Of a stretch of 64,000 nt of DNA, positions 33,668 through 41,833 are shown in pieces. The notes under the pieces are model-generated. The model saw only the letters and a list, made by a program, of their open reading frames with translations. It had not been told where the DNA came from and made no database searches. The DNA comes from Paenibacillus helianthi (lineage in GTDB: Bacteria; Bacillota; Bacilli; Paenibacillales; Paenibacillaceae): NCBI RefSeq assembly GCF_001909055.1, contig NZ_LVWI01000002.1:1-64000 (forward strand), given 5' to 3'. Numbering within the stretch: position 1 is the stretch's first letter; every line of letters begins with the position of its first letter. Position numbers and translations under genes: made by a program.

Positions 33668-33690
33668 GAGAGGCCTGGCCTCTTTTTTTT
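33668..33690 (+). terminator. Terminator of the kinase/regulator operon
   Basis: AGAGGC, CTG loop, GCCTCT, followed by eight T residues, 28 bp after the stop codon. Confidence 0.9.
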
Positions 33691-33731
33691 GTCTGATTTT
33701 TCATTGAGAAATTGTAAAATGTATAATAAAC

Positions 33732-33760
33732 TTGACGCCATGAATGGTTTATAATACATT
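33732..33760 (+). promoter_or_regulatory. Sigma-A promoter of the membrane-protein/XRE pair
   Basis: TTGACG (33732-33737), 17 bases, TACATT (33755-33760), about 50 bp upstream of the first start codon. The region is AT-rich. Confidence 0.6.
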
Positions 33761-33811
33761 ATGTACATCAAACTTAACTTGTTATCAAAATATAGTGTAG
33801 GCGGTGTAGCG

Positions 33812-34255
33812 ATGACGTATCAAGAAAAGAAGAGCATTGTATCTCTGATCACGGCAATACTTATTTTCGGATCTTATTGTGCTTACATGTTTCCAAAGGC
33901 ACCGGAGGGGGCTGACTCAACGGAAAGCTTTCATTATTGGGGTTCGTTCGTGATCATTTTGACTTTGGTTTCAATCGCAGCGCATATCCTGATCAGCATT
34001 ATTTTCAATATTGCCTTTAGGATAACGACCGGAGAAAAGGAACCGGCATTTGCAGATGAACTGGATAAACTCATTAACTTGAAGGCCACACGGAATTCTT
34101 TCTTTGTCTTTGTCCTTGGCTTTCTTGCTGCAATGGGGGCGCTGGTCAACGATCAGTCATCACAGGTGATGTTCGTGATCCTGATCGCCGGCGGATTCAT
34201 TTCTGATGTAACCGGCTCTATCACGAAACTTTATCATTATCGGAAAGGAGTCTAG
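33812..34255 (+). CDS. Four-helix membrane protein of unknown family
   Basis: About 147 aa from the start MTYQEKKSIVS. Four hydrophobic segments are visible: IVSLITAILIFGSYCAYMF, GSFVIILTLVSIAAHILISIIF, NSFFVFVLGFLAAMGALV and VMFVILIAGGFISDVTG. The loop after helix 2 is acidic (GEKEPAFADELDKL). No family is recognised with confidence. The stop is one base from the XRE regulator start, so translation is coupled. An upstream in-frame start at 33761 would overlap the promoter. Confidence 0.75.
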   Translation: MTYQEKKSIVSLITAILIFGSYCAYMFPKAPEGADSTESFHYWGSFVIILTLVSIAAHILISIIFNIAFRITTGEKEPAFADELDKLINLKATRNSFFVFVLGFLAAMGALVNDQSSQVMFVILIAGGFISDVTGSITKLYHYRKGV

Positions 34256-34256
34256 G

Positions 34257-34481
34257 ATGAGTAAGAATCTTGTTGGCAATCACATCCGCAGATTACGGTT
34301 CGACCACGATGAAATGACACAGCAGCAATTGGCTGACAAGGTGGGCGTAACGCGACAGACCATCGTAGCTCTGGAAAAGGGCAATTACTCGCCATCCCTG
34401 GAACTGGCCTTCCGTATTGCCCTCGCCTTCAACTTATCTCTGGAAGAGGTATTCTTTTACGGAGATAGCACGAAAGAATAA
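34257..34481 (+). CDS. Small XRE-family regulator
   Basis: 74 aa, a single Cro/C1-type HTH: IRRLRFDHDEMTQQQLADKVGVTRQTIVALEKGNYSPSLELAFRIALAFN. Such minimal regulators commonly follow a small membrane protein and control the pair. AAAGGAG lies inside the end of the membrane-protein gene. Confidence 0.9.
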   Translation: MSKNLVGNHIRRLRFDHDEMTQQQLADKVGVTRQTIVALEKGNYSPSLELAFRIALAFNLSLEEVFFYGDSTKE

Positions 34482-34500
34482 TGAATGAGGAGATGACAGT

Positions 34501-35184
34501 ATGAATTCAAACCACACAGCAGCGAAAATAACGGGTGTCTTGTTTATTCTAGCAGCGGTTTCATCGATAGCTGGTCTTCTTTTATACGATCCGATCCTGA
34601 ACGGCCCCGATTATTTATTAAAAGGTTCTGAACATGCCAACCAGGTGATACTGGGGGCGGTCATGGAGTTGATTCTTGTCGTCTCAGCTGTCGGCACTTC
34701 GATTACTATGTTCCCGCTTTTGAGAAAATACAATGAAACATTAGCCCTTGGACATCTATGCTTCAGGTTTCTTGAGGCTGTTATCATCACAGTGGGCATC
34801 ATCAGTGTATTGTCCTTACTGACCTTAAGCCGGGAATTCACAACTTCTGCTGCTGTAGATATATCTTCTTTTGAAGCTTCAGGTACACTATTAAAAGCCA
34901 TCCACGACTGGACGTTTATGCTGGGTCCCAATGTCATGCTGGGTATTAATACGCTGATATACAGCTATATTTTTTATCAAACCAAGCTGGTGCCTAGGTT
35001 CATTTCGATCTTAGGCATTACCGGAGCCATACTGGTGTTAAGTGCAGGCATCTTTGAAATGTTCGGAGTCTTTCCTCAACTATCCGTGTGGGGGGCCCTC
35101 TTGTCTTTGCCAGTAGCCGCCAATGAAATGATCCTTGCCGTATGGCTAATTGTAAAAGGCTTCAACTTATCCTGGCATAGATAG
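34501..35184 (+). CDS. DUF4386-type membrane protein
   Basis: 227 aa with about six hydrophobic helices. The start NHTAAKITGVLFILAAVSSIAGLLLYDPIL and the segment NETLALGHLCFRFLEAVII match the DUF4386 family of integral membrane proteins, whose function is unknown. GAGGAGATGAC precedes the ATG. It follows the XRE gene by 19 bp and may share its transcript. Confidence 0.82.
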   Translation: MNSNHTAAKITGVLFILAAVSSIAGLLLYDPILNGPDYLLKGSEHANQVILGAVMELILVVSAVGTSITMFPLLRKYNETLALGHLCFRFLEAVIITVGIISVLSLLTLSREFTTSAAVDISSFEASGTLLKAIHDWTFMLGPNVMLGINTLIYSYIFYQTKLVPRFISILGITGAILVLSAGIFEMFGVFPQLSVWGALLSLPVAANEMILAVWLIVKGFNLSWHR

Positions 35185-35373
35185 GCCGTCCTGGGCTGTC
35201 GCCTAACCCTCCCCACCTGAATATATCTGAAGTAGCTACGCCGGAAGGAGGACAGCTGTCGTTCTCTTTTTCGCAAAACAATCAAAATAAATCAAATAAC
35301 AATCAAAATATATTGTAAAACGATAAACCATGTGCTAAATTTGATTTAACATTAATTAAATGAGGTGCATTTT

Positions 35374-35856
35374 ATGGAACGAGGAACCACACTCTTTTTA
35401 AAGGTAGCTGTTATTGTAATTGGGCTCCCGGTTCTTGCTTTGTGTATTTTTGCGGTACCTGAGATCGCGAATTTTGCAGCAGAGTTGTATCCCGGTATGA
35501 CTTCTATTAAATATCTGGTACTCATCGATTTGTATGCATCGGTAATTCCCTTTTACTTGGCACTGTATCAAGCCTTCAAACTATTAGGCTACATTGACAA
35601 GAACAAAGCTTTCTCTGAATTATCTGTGCGGATCTTAAAGAATATAAAATACTGTGCAGTCACATTCAGCATTCTGTATGTAGCAGGCCTTCCTCTCTTC
35701 TATCTTATGGCGGATATGGACGATGCCCCAGGGATCATAGTTATCGGATTGCTCATGATTTTCGCTTCCATGGTGATTGCCGTTTTTGCTGCAGTTCTCC
35801 AAAAGCTATTAAAAGAGGCCATTGATCTAAAAATAGAAAATGACTTAACAGTCTGA
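35374..35856 (+). CDS. DUF2975-type membrane protein
   Basis: 160 aa from the ATG at 35374, which follows GAGGTG; a GTG at 35365 is less likely. Four hydrophobic helices (FLKVAVIVIGLPVLALCIF; LIDLYASVIPFYLALYQAFKLL; YCAVTFSILYVAGLPLFYL; IIVIGLLMIFASMVIAVFAAVL) and the family core GYIDKNKAFSELSVRILKNIKY. DUF2975 proteins are almost always paired with a YozG-like XRE protein, as here. Confidence 0.85.
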   Translation: MERGTTLFLKVAVIVIGLPVLALCIFAVPEIANFAAELYPGMTSIKYLVLIDLYASVIPFYLALYQAFKLLGYIDKNKAFSELSVRILKNIKYCAVTFSILYVAGLPLFYLMADMDDAPGIIVIGLLMIFASMVIAVFAAVLQKLLKEAIDLKIENDLTV

Positions 35857-35866
35857 GGTGAAATCC

Positions 35867-36082
35867 ATGGCGATTATAATCAATATTGATGTGATGCTGG
35901 CTAAACGGAAAATGAGCGTAACCGAACTTTCGGAGAGGGTGGGAATCACAATGGCTAACCTTTCCATATTGAAGAATGGAAAGGCAAAAGCGGTTCGATT
36001 ATCCACTTTAGAGGCGATCTGCAAGGCTTTGGAATGTCAGCCTGGAGATATTCTGGAATACAAAAGTGATGAAGACATTTAA
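35867..36082 (+). CDS. Small XRE-family regulator (YozG-like)
   Basis: 71 aa, Cro/C1 HTH: NIDVMLAKRKMSVTELSERVGITMANLSILKNGKAKAVRLSTLEAICKALECQPGDILEY. The ATG at 35867 follows GAGGTG, which overlaps the DUF2975 stop, so the two are translationally coupled. This is the second membrane-protein/XRE pair within 2.3 kb. Confidence 0.9.
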   Translation: MAIIINIDVMLAKRKMSVTELSERVGITMANLSILKNGKAKAVRLSTLEAICKALECQPGDILEYKSDEDI

Positions 36083-36139
36083 GAGTAAATAAACGGTCAA
36101 ATGTATTCGAATCGTGTGCGATAGTTCAATGTTCAATAC

Positions 36140-36188
36140 AACAGCGGCAGCCAAGGACATTATTATCTCGTCCCTGGCTGCCGCTGTT
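36140..36188. terminator. Bidirectional terminator between XRE and GH30 genes
   Basis: AACAGCGGCAGCC pairs with GGCTGCCGCTGTT (13 bp, with further AGGAC/GTCC pairing inside), then TTTC. It lies between convergent genes. Confidence 0.8.
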
Positions 36189-36211
36189 TCTATATTGCCG
36201 TCAGTCCATAC

Positions 36212-37555
36212 TTATTCCACTTTCAGTGACAAAGCGCTTTTGGGCGTCATGGTGAAGGTTAGCCGCTCACCGCCCGGCAATTTTACAGCTACGATCTCTT
36301 CTTCTTCGCCTTCATTGAATAGCACCGCCCCAATCGATCCGTCCATGTTGCGGAAAGCAACAGAACGGATGCACTCATGGCTTGACGCGGAATCCATCCG
36401 CAGGGCCTTGGGCCGGATCACTGTGCTGAAATGCGCCAGTGCATAGTAGTCCAGCGTATAGGTTAGTTCACGGGTCTGCTGGTCGATCCGAACGATACCG
36501 CGGCAGGTGCTTGTGCCGAAGCCCGGCACTGTCGGCCCGTTATGTTCATCTAGTGCCATATTCCACAAGACGAACGACTTGCTGTGATTTCTAAGAATCT
36601 CAATCCCTGTGCGGATCACATTCGAGAAGGCCTGTTCAAAAGGCGGAATCCATTCGCCGCCTGAGCCCTCAGTGAAGTGTACCTCTTTACCTTCAAAAGC
36701 ACGCTTCACCTGTGTCTGCGCCGAGGGTTCACCACCATACCAGTGCCAGGCTACCCCATCCACCTCTTCCCCGGCAGCTTCCAGCACGGACACCGGGTAA
36801 TCCGGGCGGTCCCAGTTGTGGTCATAGCAGAGAATTTTACTGTCGATGTTATGTCTCAGAAATGCAGGCTTCAAGTAATCCCGTACAAAAGATGCCTGCG
36901 CCTCCGGCAGCATAAGCATGCTCGGATAATGCTGCGGTTCAAACAGCGGTTCATTCTGCGGAGTGACAGCATATACAGGCAGCCCGTGCTCTTTGTAAGC
37001 CTGAATGTACCTTACAAAATAGTCAGCGTACACACTGTAATATTCCGGCTTCAGCTCTCCGGTGATCATCGACCCGCTGGTCTTCATCCAGCCTGGAGCG
37101 CTCCAGGGCGAAGCCATCAGCTTGACCTCCGGATTCAGTGCCACCGCCTGTTGCAGAAGCGGGATGATATCCTCTTCATCATGGGCGATGGAGAACCGGT
37201 TCTGCTCCATATCGGTTTCCCCTTCAGACAGATCATTATAGCTGTAGACCGTTCTGGCATAATCCGAGGCGCCCATTGGATTCCGCAGGACCGATAAACC
37301 AATCCCCGCCACCGGATCAAACAGCTTCACCATCAGCTCGGTTCTCTGCTCCGGGTTAAGCACCTGGTTGATCAGATATGCCGCCGAATCGGTAAAAGAA
37401 GCCCCGAAACCGTCCATCTCCTGATAGGTTTGACTCTCGTCAAGGGTAACAGTGACGGTCGCTTGCTCCGCAGCTGCTGCTTCCAGCGGCTCTGGCGGCT
37501 GTTCTATGAATAACCCGTCTTCGCCTGTGGACTTGTAAATGACTAGTTTCTGCAA
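36212..37555 (-). CDS. GH30 glycosidase (glucosylceramidase/beta-glycanase type)
   Basis: 447 aa. GH30 features: YQEMDGFGASFTDSAAYLI near the N-terminus, LMASPWSAPGWMK, the acid/base Glu in VTPQNEPLFEP, and the nucleophile Glu in HFTEGSGGEW, followed by a C-terminal beta domain. No signal peptide, so it is intracellular. A TTG start at 37555 with GGAGGG 8 bases upstream is preferred over the longer frame from 37636. It is probably a beta-glucosidase or beta-1,6-glucanase-like enzyme acting on imported glycosides; the substrate is unknown. A LacI-type operator lies about 90 bp upstream, with the LacI gene behind it. Confidence 0.9.
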   Translation of the reverse strand: MQKLVIYKSTGEDGLFIEQPPEPLEAAAAEQATVTVTLDESQTYQEMDGFGASFTDSAAYLINQVLNPEQRTELMVKLFDPVAGIGLSVLRNPMGASDYARTVYSYNDLSEGETDMEQNRFSIAHDEEDIIPLLQQAVALNPEVKLMASPWSAPGWMKTSGSMITGELKPEYYSVYADYFVRYIQAYKEHGLPVYAVTPQNEPLFEPQHYPSMLMLPEAQASFVRDYLKPAFLRHNIDSKILCYDHNWDRPDYPVSVLEAAGEEVDGVAWHWYGGEPSAQTQVKRAFEGKEVHFTEGSGGEWIPPFEQAFSNVIRTGIEILRNHSKSFVLWNMALDEHNGPTVPGFGTSTCRGIVRIDQQTRELTYTLDYYALAHFSTVIRPKALRMDSASSHECIRSVAFRNMDGSIGAVLFNEGEEEEIVAVKLPGGERLTFTMTPKSALSLKVE

Positions 37556-37640
37556 TGTGGTTTCCCTCCATAGATGTTTTATATAAACCGAAATTAAGGT
37601 CTTCCATTCTTTGATTTTCTTCGTAACTAGGTTCAACTCA

Positions 37641-37658
37641 ATGAAAACGTTTTTATTT
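37641..37658. promoter_or_regulatory. LacI-type operator before the GH30 gene
   Basis: ATGAAAACGTTTTTATTT shares the 11-bp core AAAACGTTTTT with the palindrome before the adjacent LacI gene. TGAAAACGTTTTTA also fits a CcpA cre at most positions, so dual control is possible. Confidence 0.6.
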
Positions 37659-37723
37659 TTGGCTAGAAACAGCTTCGCCGCCCAGAAAAAAGAGGCGTTA
37701 TCCGTTTCAATGAGCCTTGCACC

Positions 37724-38746
37724 TTACATCTGGTCATTCCGGTCAAACTTCACATGACTTGAGCCTCTGACGATAATTTCGCCTTTCAGCTTCTGGGCGT
37801 TGCCTTGTTCTTTCTTCTGTATCATGCGGACCAGGTGGTCGATCGTCAATATTCCCTGCCTGGCGATTTGATTCCGCACCGTAGTTAACGGAGGGGAATA
37901 GTACTGGGCGATATCAATATCGTCAAAGCCCATTACACTAATGTCGAGCGGAACCTCGTATCCATGGCTTTTGAGCGCCTGGATACAGCCGATTGCACTG
38001 AGGTCATTGCCCGCCAGAAAAGCATCTGGCAGCTTCTCGGGAAACGCCCGGATAAAAGATTTCACCGCATTAAAGGTGCTCTCTTCCTCGAAATAGCCTT
38101 GCAAAATATAATCCTCACTCACCGGCAGACTGTACTGGCGCAATGCCGCCAGGTACCCTTCTCTGCGCTGCACACTGTCAAACATCGTATCCACGCCGGA
38201 AATATAGGCTATTTTTTTGTGGCCCAGCCCGATTAAATACTTAGTTGCTTCATACCCCGCCTCAAAGGAGTCAAAAATGATGCTGCCCATGCTCTCTTTT
38301 TGCAGCACCCGGTCCAGAAAAACCGCTTTGATATTCTCCTTGTTCATCGCATGAATGTCTTTATCGTTAATTCCCAGTTCTTCATAAATAATGACGCCAT
38401 CCACACGCCTGCCGAGGATATTACTCATCACGACCTGCTTATCTTTGGTAACAAATACGTTCAGCCCGTAGCCCAGCCGGTCACATTGCCTGGACATGGA
38501 CTCTACAAGCTTATAGAAATAGGGGCCTGTCACGCTGGTTGTAAAAAAGCCCAGCATCATGGTTTTTCCCGACTTCAGCTGCTTGCCGTTCAGGTTAGGA
38601 ACATAATTCAGCCGCTGTGCTACCTTAAGCACATGCGATTTGGTCGCCGGATTCAGGACATCCACATCATTCAATGCATTTGATACCGTTGAGATTGAGA
38701 CGCCGGCCTCCCGGGCGACGTCCCTGATTGTTATTTTTCCCATCAT
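37724..38746 (-). CDS. LacI-family regulator of the GH30 gene
   Basis: 340 aa. HTH and hinge: ITIRDVAREAGVSISTVSNALN ... VLKVAQRLNYVPN; the effector domain ends with the typical GFDDIDIAQYYSPPLTTVRNQ. GAAGGA precedes the ATG. A perfect 20-bp palindrome upstream and a partial copy before GH30 suggest autoregulation and control of GH30. About 90 bp separate it from the GH30 operator. Confidence 0.92.
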   Translation of the reverse strand: MMGKITIRDVAREAGVSISTVSNALNDVDVLNPATKSHVLKVAQRLNYVPNLNGKQLKSGKTMMLGFFTTSVTGPYFYKLVESMSRQCDRLGYGLNVFVTKDKQVVMSNILGRRVDGVIIYEELGINDKDIHAMNKENIKAVFLDRVLQKESMGSIIFDSFEAGYEATKYLIGLGHKKIAYISGVDTMFDSVQRREGYLAALRQYSLPVSEDYILQGYFEEESTFNAVKSFIRAFPEKLPDAFLAGNDLSAIGCIQALKSHGYEVPLDISVMGFDDIDIAQYYSPPLTTVRNQIARQGILTIDHLVRMIQKKEQGNAQKLKGEIIVRGSSHVKFDRNDQM

Positions 38747-38759
38747 CCATTTTCCTTCG

Positions 38760-38779
38760 CTATAAAAACGTTTTTATAG
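38760..38779. promoter_or_regulatory. 20-bp palindromic operator of the LacI gene
   Basis: CTATAAAAACGTTTTTATAG is a perfect palindrome with a central CG, 14 bp upstream of the LacI start. Confidence 0.75.
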
Positions 38780-38887
38780 ATAAAATAACATAAAACCATT
38801 TTTCAGTACAATAGTTTTTCTTGGTTTATCGGAATTGAATAAACAGAGGCTTAAATCTTATTGCTTGGGGGTTTTGGCCGTAACTTC

Positions 38888-39008
38888 GGGGAATGTTTGG
38901 ACTTCCGGCCGCTGTTATGTTTGAATTTCTCTGATTGGAACCGCTGATCGCGGTAGAAATCCAAACATAAAGGCGGTCGCTACCGCTCCTCCAGTTCCAA
39001 ACTTCCCC
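38888..39008. repeat. Imperfect 121-bp inverted repeat (MITE-like or structured RNA)
   Basis: The left arm begins GGGGAATGTTTGGACTT and ends TTATGTTTGAATTTCT; the right arm, reverse-complemented, begins GGGGAAGTTTGGAACT and ends TTATGTTTGGATTTCT. The arm centres differ, with the right arm about 11 bp longer, and an 11-13-base GC motif (CGCTGATCGCG) lies near the middle. No gene lies within. It may be a mobile miniature element or a Paenibacillus-type palindromic repeat. Confidence 0.65.
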
Positions 39009-39042
39009 TCCACTACTACCCTTTTTATTAAGTTTTTCAACT

Positions 39043-39609
39043 TCATTGATTCAGTTCCTCGTCGGGTTTACCCGCAAGCAGTTCCTTGGCTTCCTCCGCC
39101 CAGTCCAGGTAAGCCTTGTAGACATGCTCTCCGAACAGGACGGTCAGGTAGAAATACAAATGGTCCTTTTCGGTATGGAGAACGCGCTCCAGATTCCCTT
39201 TGAACATCTGAATCTGCTGAAGACTCTGTGTATGCCGTTCCTTGAAATCTTCAATCCTCGCAAGATTGCTCTCGTCCGGAACCAGGCTTCCGAAAAAGAG
39301 CTTGAGCAGGATCTCATATTTTGTATACTCCTTCTGCTCGGGAAGCATGACCCACTCCTTCAGAAGCCCCCGCCCTTTGTCCGTGATGGAATAGATGTTT
39401 TTCTCCGGGCCTTTGGAGCCGGCGCCCTTATGTTTAAGCACCAGCTCTTCGGTTACCAGCTTCGCCAGGGTCGGATATATCTGCCCATAGCCTACTTCCC
39501 AGAAGCCGCTGATCATCACATCTATCTTTTTCTTAATATCGTATCCGCTAAGATCCTCATGGTTCAGCAGGCCCAATATGATATAGACCGTAGTATTTTC
39601 CTTGGGCAT
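39043..39609 (-). CDS. PadR-family transcriptional regulator
   Basis: 188 aa. Winged HTH: YIILGLLNHEDLSGYDIKKKIDVMISGFWEVGYGQIYPTLAKLVTEELV, wing KNIYSITDKGRGLLKEW. A long helical C-terminal domain (Vir_C/PadR_C type, about 95-185) serves dimerisation. AAGGAAAG precedes the ATG. It lies 9 bp after the NapH-like gene and is probably the second gene of that operon; the palindrome at 40436-40452 is its likely operator. Confidence 0.9.
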   Translation of the reverse strand: MPKENTTVYIILGLLNHEDLSGYDIKKKIDVMISGFWEVGYGQIYPTLAKLVTEELVLKHKGAGSKGPEKNIYSITDKGRGLLKEWVMLPEQKEYTKYEILLKLFFGSLVPDESNLARIEDFKERHTQSLQQIQMFKGNLERVLHTEKDHLYFYLTVLFGEHVYKAYLDWAEEAKELLAGKPDEELNQ

Positions 39610-39618
39610 GATCTTTCC

Positions 39619-40383
39619 TTAGGCTCCCTCCGTGTAGCTGCTCTTTGAAACGGAATCCTTCTGCACACCGAAGCCTACCCGCAGTACCCTTTTCGGGCAT
39701 ACGCTCTGGCAACTGCCACACAGAATACATTCATTACTTTTCATATCTCTATTCTGTACCATTTCCTGGACCTTCAGGCTCATCGGGCAAGCTCTGTCGC
39801 ACTTCTTGCAGCTGATGCAATCCTCGGTTCTGGCCTCCAAATGAAGTGAGGGATAACCCAGTTTGTTCTTAAGGGTATTGCCCAGGACCATGAACGGAGC
39901 CATCCAGCAGAGGGAATGACAGAAGGATCGCCGCCCGAAGATCAGAGACACACTTACTATTAATAATACGACGGCAAAGTACGTAATGAAAGCCGGAGGG
40001 GCAGAAACCGAGATTCCATAGTCGGTAAAATAAATCGGATTGAGGTCTTTGATCCCGCCTGCACTCATAAACCCGGCCAGAATGGACAGCACCCACGGCA
40101 CCCAAATCAGATATTTAATGAGGTTCTGTTTGCGGCTTGCAGGTTTGTTCACCACCTGGCTGCAAGCCTCCTGCAAGCCTCCCGCCGGACACAACCAGCT
40201 GCAAAAGGCTCTGCCAAACACCAGCGAGAAACCAAAAAGTGCGCCAAACAGCAGAAAGCTTCCGGTGGCAATACCGGCAAAGCTGCCTTGGACAATCAGA
40301 TAAGGAGAGAAATAATTCAAGGTAACCGGGAACAGCAGCATTGAAATCAGCAGGAGGGTCTTTCGAGTCTTTTGTTGCCGCAT
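39619..40383 (-). CDS. NapH-like 4Fe-4S membrane protein
   Basis: 254 aa. Hydrophobic helices flank two CxxxCP-type motifs (AFCSWLCPAGG and SFCHSLCWMAP), as in NapH/CcoG-like quinol-linked electron carriers. The C-terminus carries two ferredoxin clusters (CISCKKCDRACP and CILCGSCQSVCP). It should pass electrons from the quinone pool to an unknown acceptor. No reductase, NosR/NapG partner or maturation gene lies beside it, only a PadR regulator. Start 40383; the ribosome site (GGAATGTG) is weak. Confidence 0.85.
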   Translation of the reverse strand: MRQQKTRKTLLLISMLLFPVTLNYFSPYLIVQGSFAGIATGSFLLFGALFGFSLVFGRAFCSWLCPAGGLQEACSQVVNKPASRKQNLIKYLIWVPWVLSILAGFMSAGGIKDLNPIYFTDYGISVSAPPAFITYFAVVLLIVSVSLIFGRRSFCHSLCWMAPFMVLGNTLKNKLGYPSLHLEARTEDCISCKKCDRACPMSLKVQEMVQNRDMKSNECILCGSCQSVCPKRVLRVGFGVQKDSVSKSSYTEGA

Positions 40384-40435
40384 GCTTCATCACATTCCAT
40401 TCTTCTTAGAATAAAGGCTTCAGGCCAGAAGGTTG

Positions 40436-40452
40436 TATATCATGATGATATA
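40436..40452. promoter_or_regulatory. 17-bp palindrome before the NapH-like/PadR operon
   Basis: TATATCATGATGATATA is palindromic around one central base. A TTGATA -35-like hexamer on the minus strand lies just upstream, so a bound dimer would cover the promoter. Likely PadR operator (inference). Confidence 0.55.
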
Positions 40453-40543
40453 GTTTATGGTATCAAGTTGAGATAGATGCTGTCAATGAGCTTTTTGTCA
40501 TTTCCGATTGCCTGAAAACCTGCTGAAGGTATTTTTAATGATG

Positions 40544-40596
40544 TTGACAAGATTCATGAAAAAATATACTTTAATTAAAGTACTCTAAATAAAGTA
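40544..40596 (+). promoter_or_regulatory. Promoter and tandem palindromic operators of the YhgE-like gene
   Basis: TTGACA (40544-40549) is a perfect -35; TATACT (40565-40570) or TACTTT is the -10. Overlapping the -10 is a perfect palindrome, TACTTTAATTAAAGTA (40567-40582), followed directly by a degenerate copy, TACTCTAAATAAAGTA (40581-40596). Repressor binding, probably by the PadR protein encoded downstream, would block the promoter. Confidence 0.65.
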
Positions 40597-40614
40597 TAAG
40601 GATGGTGTTGAGCG

Positions 40615-41766
40615 ATGAAGTTATTTTTCAAAAATAAAGCGGTCATGAGTGGTGTGTTCATGATGATTTTTTACCAGATCATAATGATCGGAGTCTTTAC
40701 TTCCGGTTATAGTGCGATTCCGAAGAATATCGGCGATCTCTCGGTGGCAATCGTGAATGAAGATCAGCAGTACGGGGTGGAATTTGCGAAGCAGCTTGAG
40801 CAGGATCTGCCGTTTCATGTTCAGACGAATACCAATCTAAAGACGGCTCAGCAAAAGCTTGAGGACCGGGACATTTATCTGATTATGCACATCCCTCAGG
40901 ATTTTACGCAGAAGCTTTCTGCTCCAGACCAGCAAGTTCAACTGAATTATTATATTAACCAGTCCAATCCGGCTACCACCAACAGCACGGTGCAAAATGT
41001 AGTAACGCAAATCACAGACAAAATCAGCGCCCAGTTGCAGACCCGCAGCATTGAAGGCGTGCTGCAAAACGTGAAGATGCCCGAGGCACAGGCCAAGGAA
41101 GTTGCCGCAGACATTGTGAATAAAGTGCATGCCAATGTGGTGGCCTCCAATCCCCAGCCAGCCGGGATGCATAACCAGATGGCTCCGATGTTTCTGACGA
41201 TGTCCTCTTATGTCGGGGCTATGATCTACTCCATGATGGCCATCGGTGCATTAAACCAGTTAAAGGGCAAGCTTGGAAAATGGAAAGCCTTCCTTTCGCT
41301 GCAAGGTACCAATGCAATGATCGCTCTGATCGTCCCATTGATCGGGCTTAGCATTTATTTCGCCGTACACGGATATGGGGCTAGTACGTTTGTTCATATG
41401 TGGCTGCTGCACGCTCTGGAATTATTCGCAGCCATTCAGTTCACCAGTATTTTCTGCCTGCTATTTGGACAAGCTGGCATGATGCTGAATCTACCACTCT
41501 TGCTGATTCAGACCATCGCCAATGGATCGGTGGTGCCACAGGTGATGATGCCAGGGTTTTTCAAAGCCATCAGCCATATTTCCGTGATGTTCTACACGGT
41601 TCAGCTGGACTATAATTTGCTCTTTGGAGGAGGGAACTCTGCATTTCTGCTGCTTGGTCTGGTCCTCGTCGCCGTTTCGGCTCTCACCATTAACGCAGTG
41701 ATCCACCATTTCAAGCCGTACAGCAAATTAAGTCCTAATGCTGCACCGCAGCCACTCTTCATGTAA
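40615..41766 (+). CDS. YhgE/Pip-like ABC-2 type membrane protein
   Basis: 383 aa. TM1 near the N-terminus (SGVFMMIFYQIIMIGVFTSGY) is followed by an external domain of about 170 residues containing LSVAIVNEDQQYGVEFAKQLEQD and a coiled region, then five or so C-terminal helices. This is the arrangement of YhgE/Pip and DUF3533-type membrane proteins related to ABC-2 exporters and the phage infection protein. No ATPase is encoded beside it. A PadR regulator follows after a terminator-like hairpin. A role in efflux or envelope stress is plausible but not shown. Confidence 0.82.
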   Translation: MKLFFKNKAVMSGVFMMIFYQIIMIGVFTSGYSAIPKNIGDLSVAIVNEDQQYGVEFAKQLEQDLPFHVQTNTNLKTAQQKLEDRDIYLIMHIPQDFTQKLSAPDQQVQLNYYINQSNPATTNSTVQNVVTQITDKISAQLQTRSIEGVLQNVKMPEAQAKEVAADIVNKVHANVVASNPQPAGMHNQMAPMFLTMSSYVGAMIYSMMAIGALNQLKGKLGKWKAFLSLQGTNAMIALIVPLIGLSIYFAVHGYGASTFVHMWLLHALELFAAIQFTSIFCLLFGQAGMMLNLPLLLIQTIANGSVVPQVMMPGFFKAISHISVMFYTVQLDYNLLFGGGNSAFLLLGLVLVAVSALTINAVIHHFKPYSKLSPNAAPQPLFM

Positions 41767-41771
41767 AATAG

Positions 41772-41809
41772 AAAGAGCCGACCTGCCAATTCCGGCAGCC
41801 GGCTCTTTT
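41772..41809 (+). terminator. Terminator between the YhgE-like and PadR genes
   Basis: AAAGAGCCG-A-CCTGCC ... GGCAG-C-CGGCTCTTTT form a long stem with a T run, starting a few bases after the stop codon. The PadR ribosome site follows within 12 bases, so PadR expression depends on read-through. Confidence 0.8.
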
Positions 41810-41833
41810 CATATATCTTCTAGGAGGAGTCTT

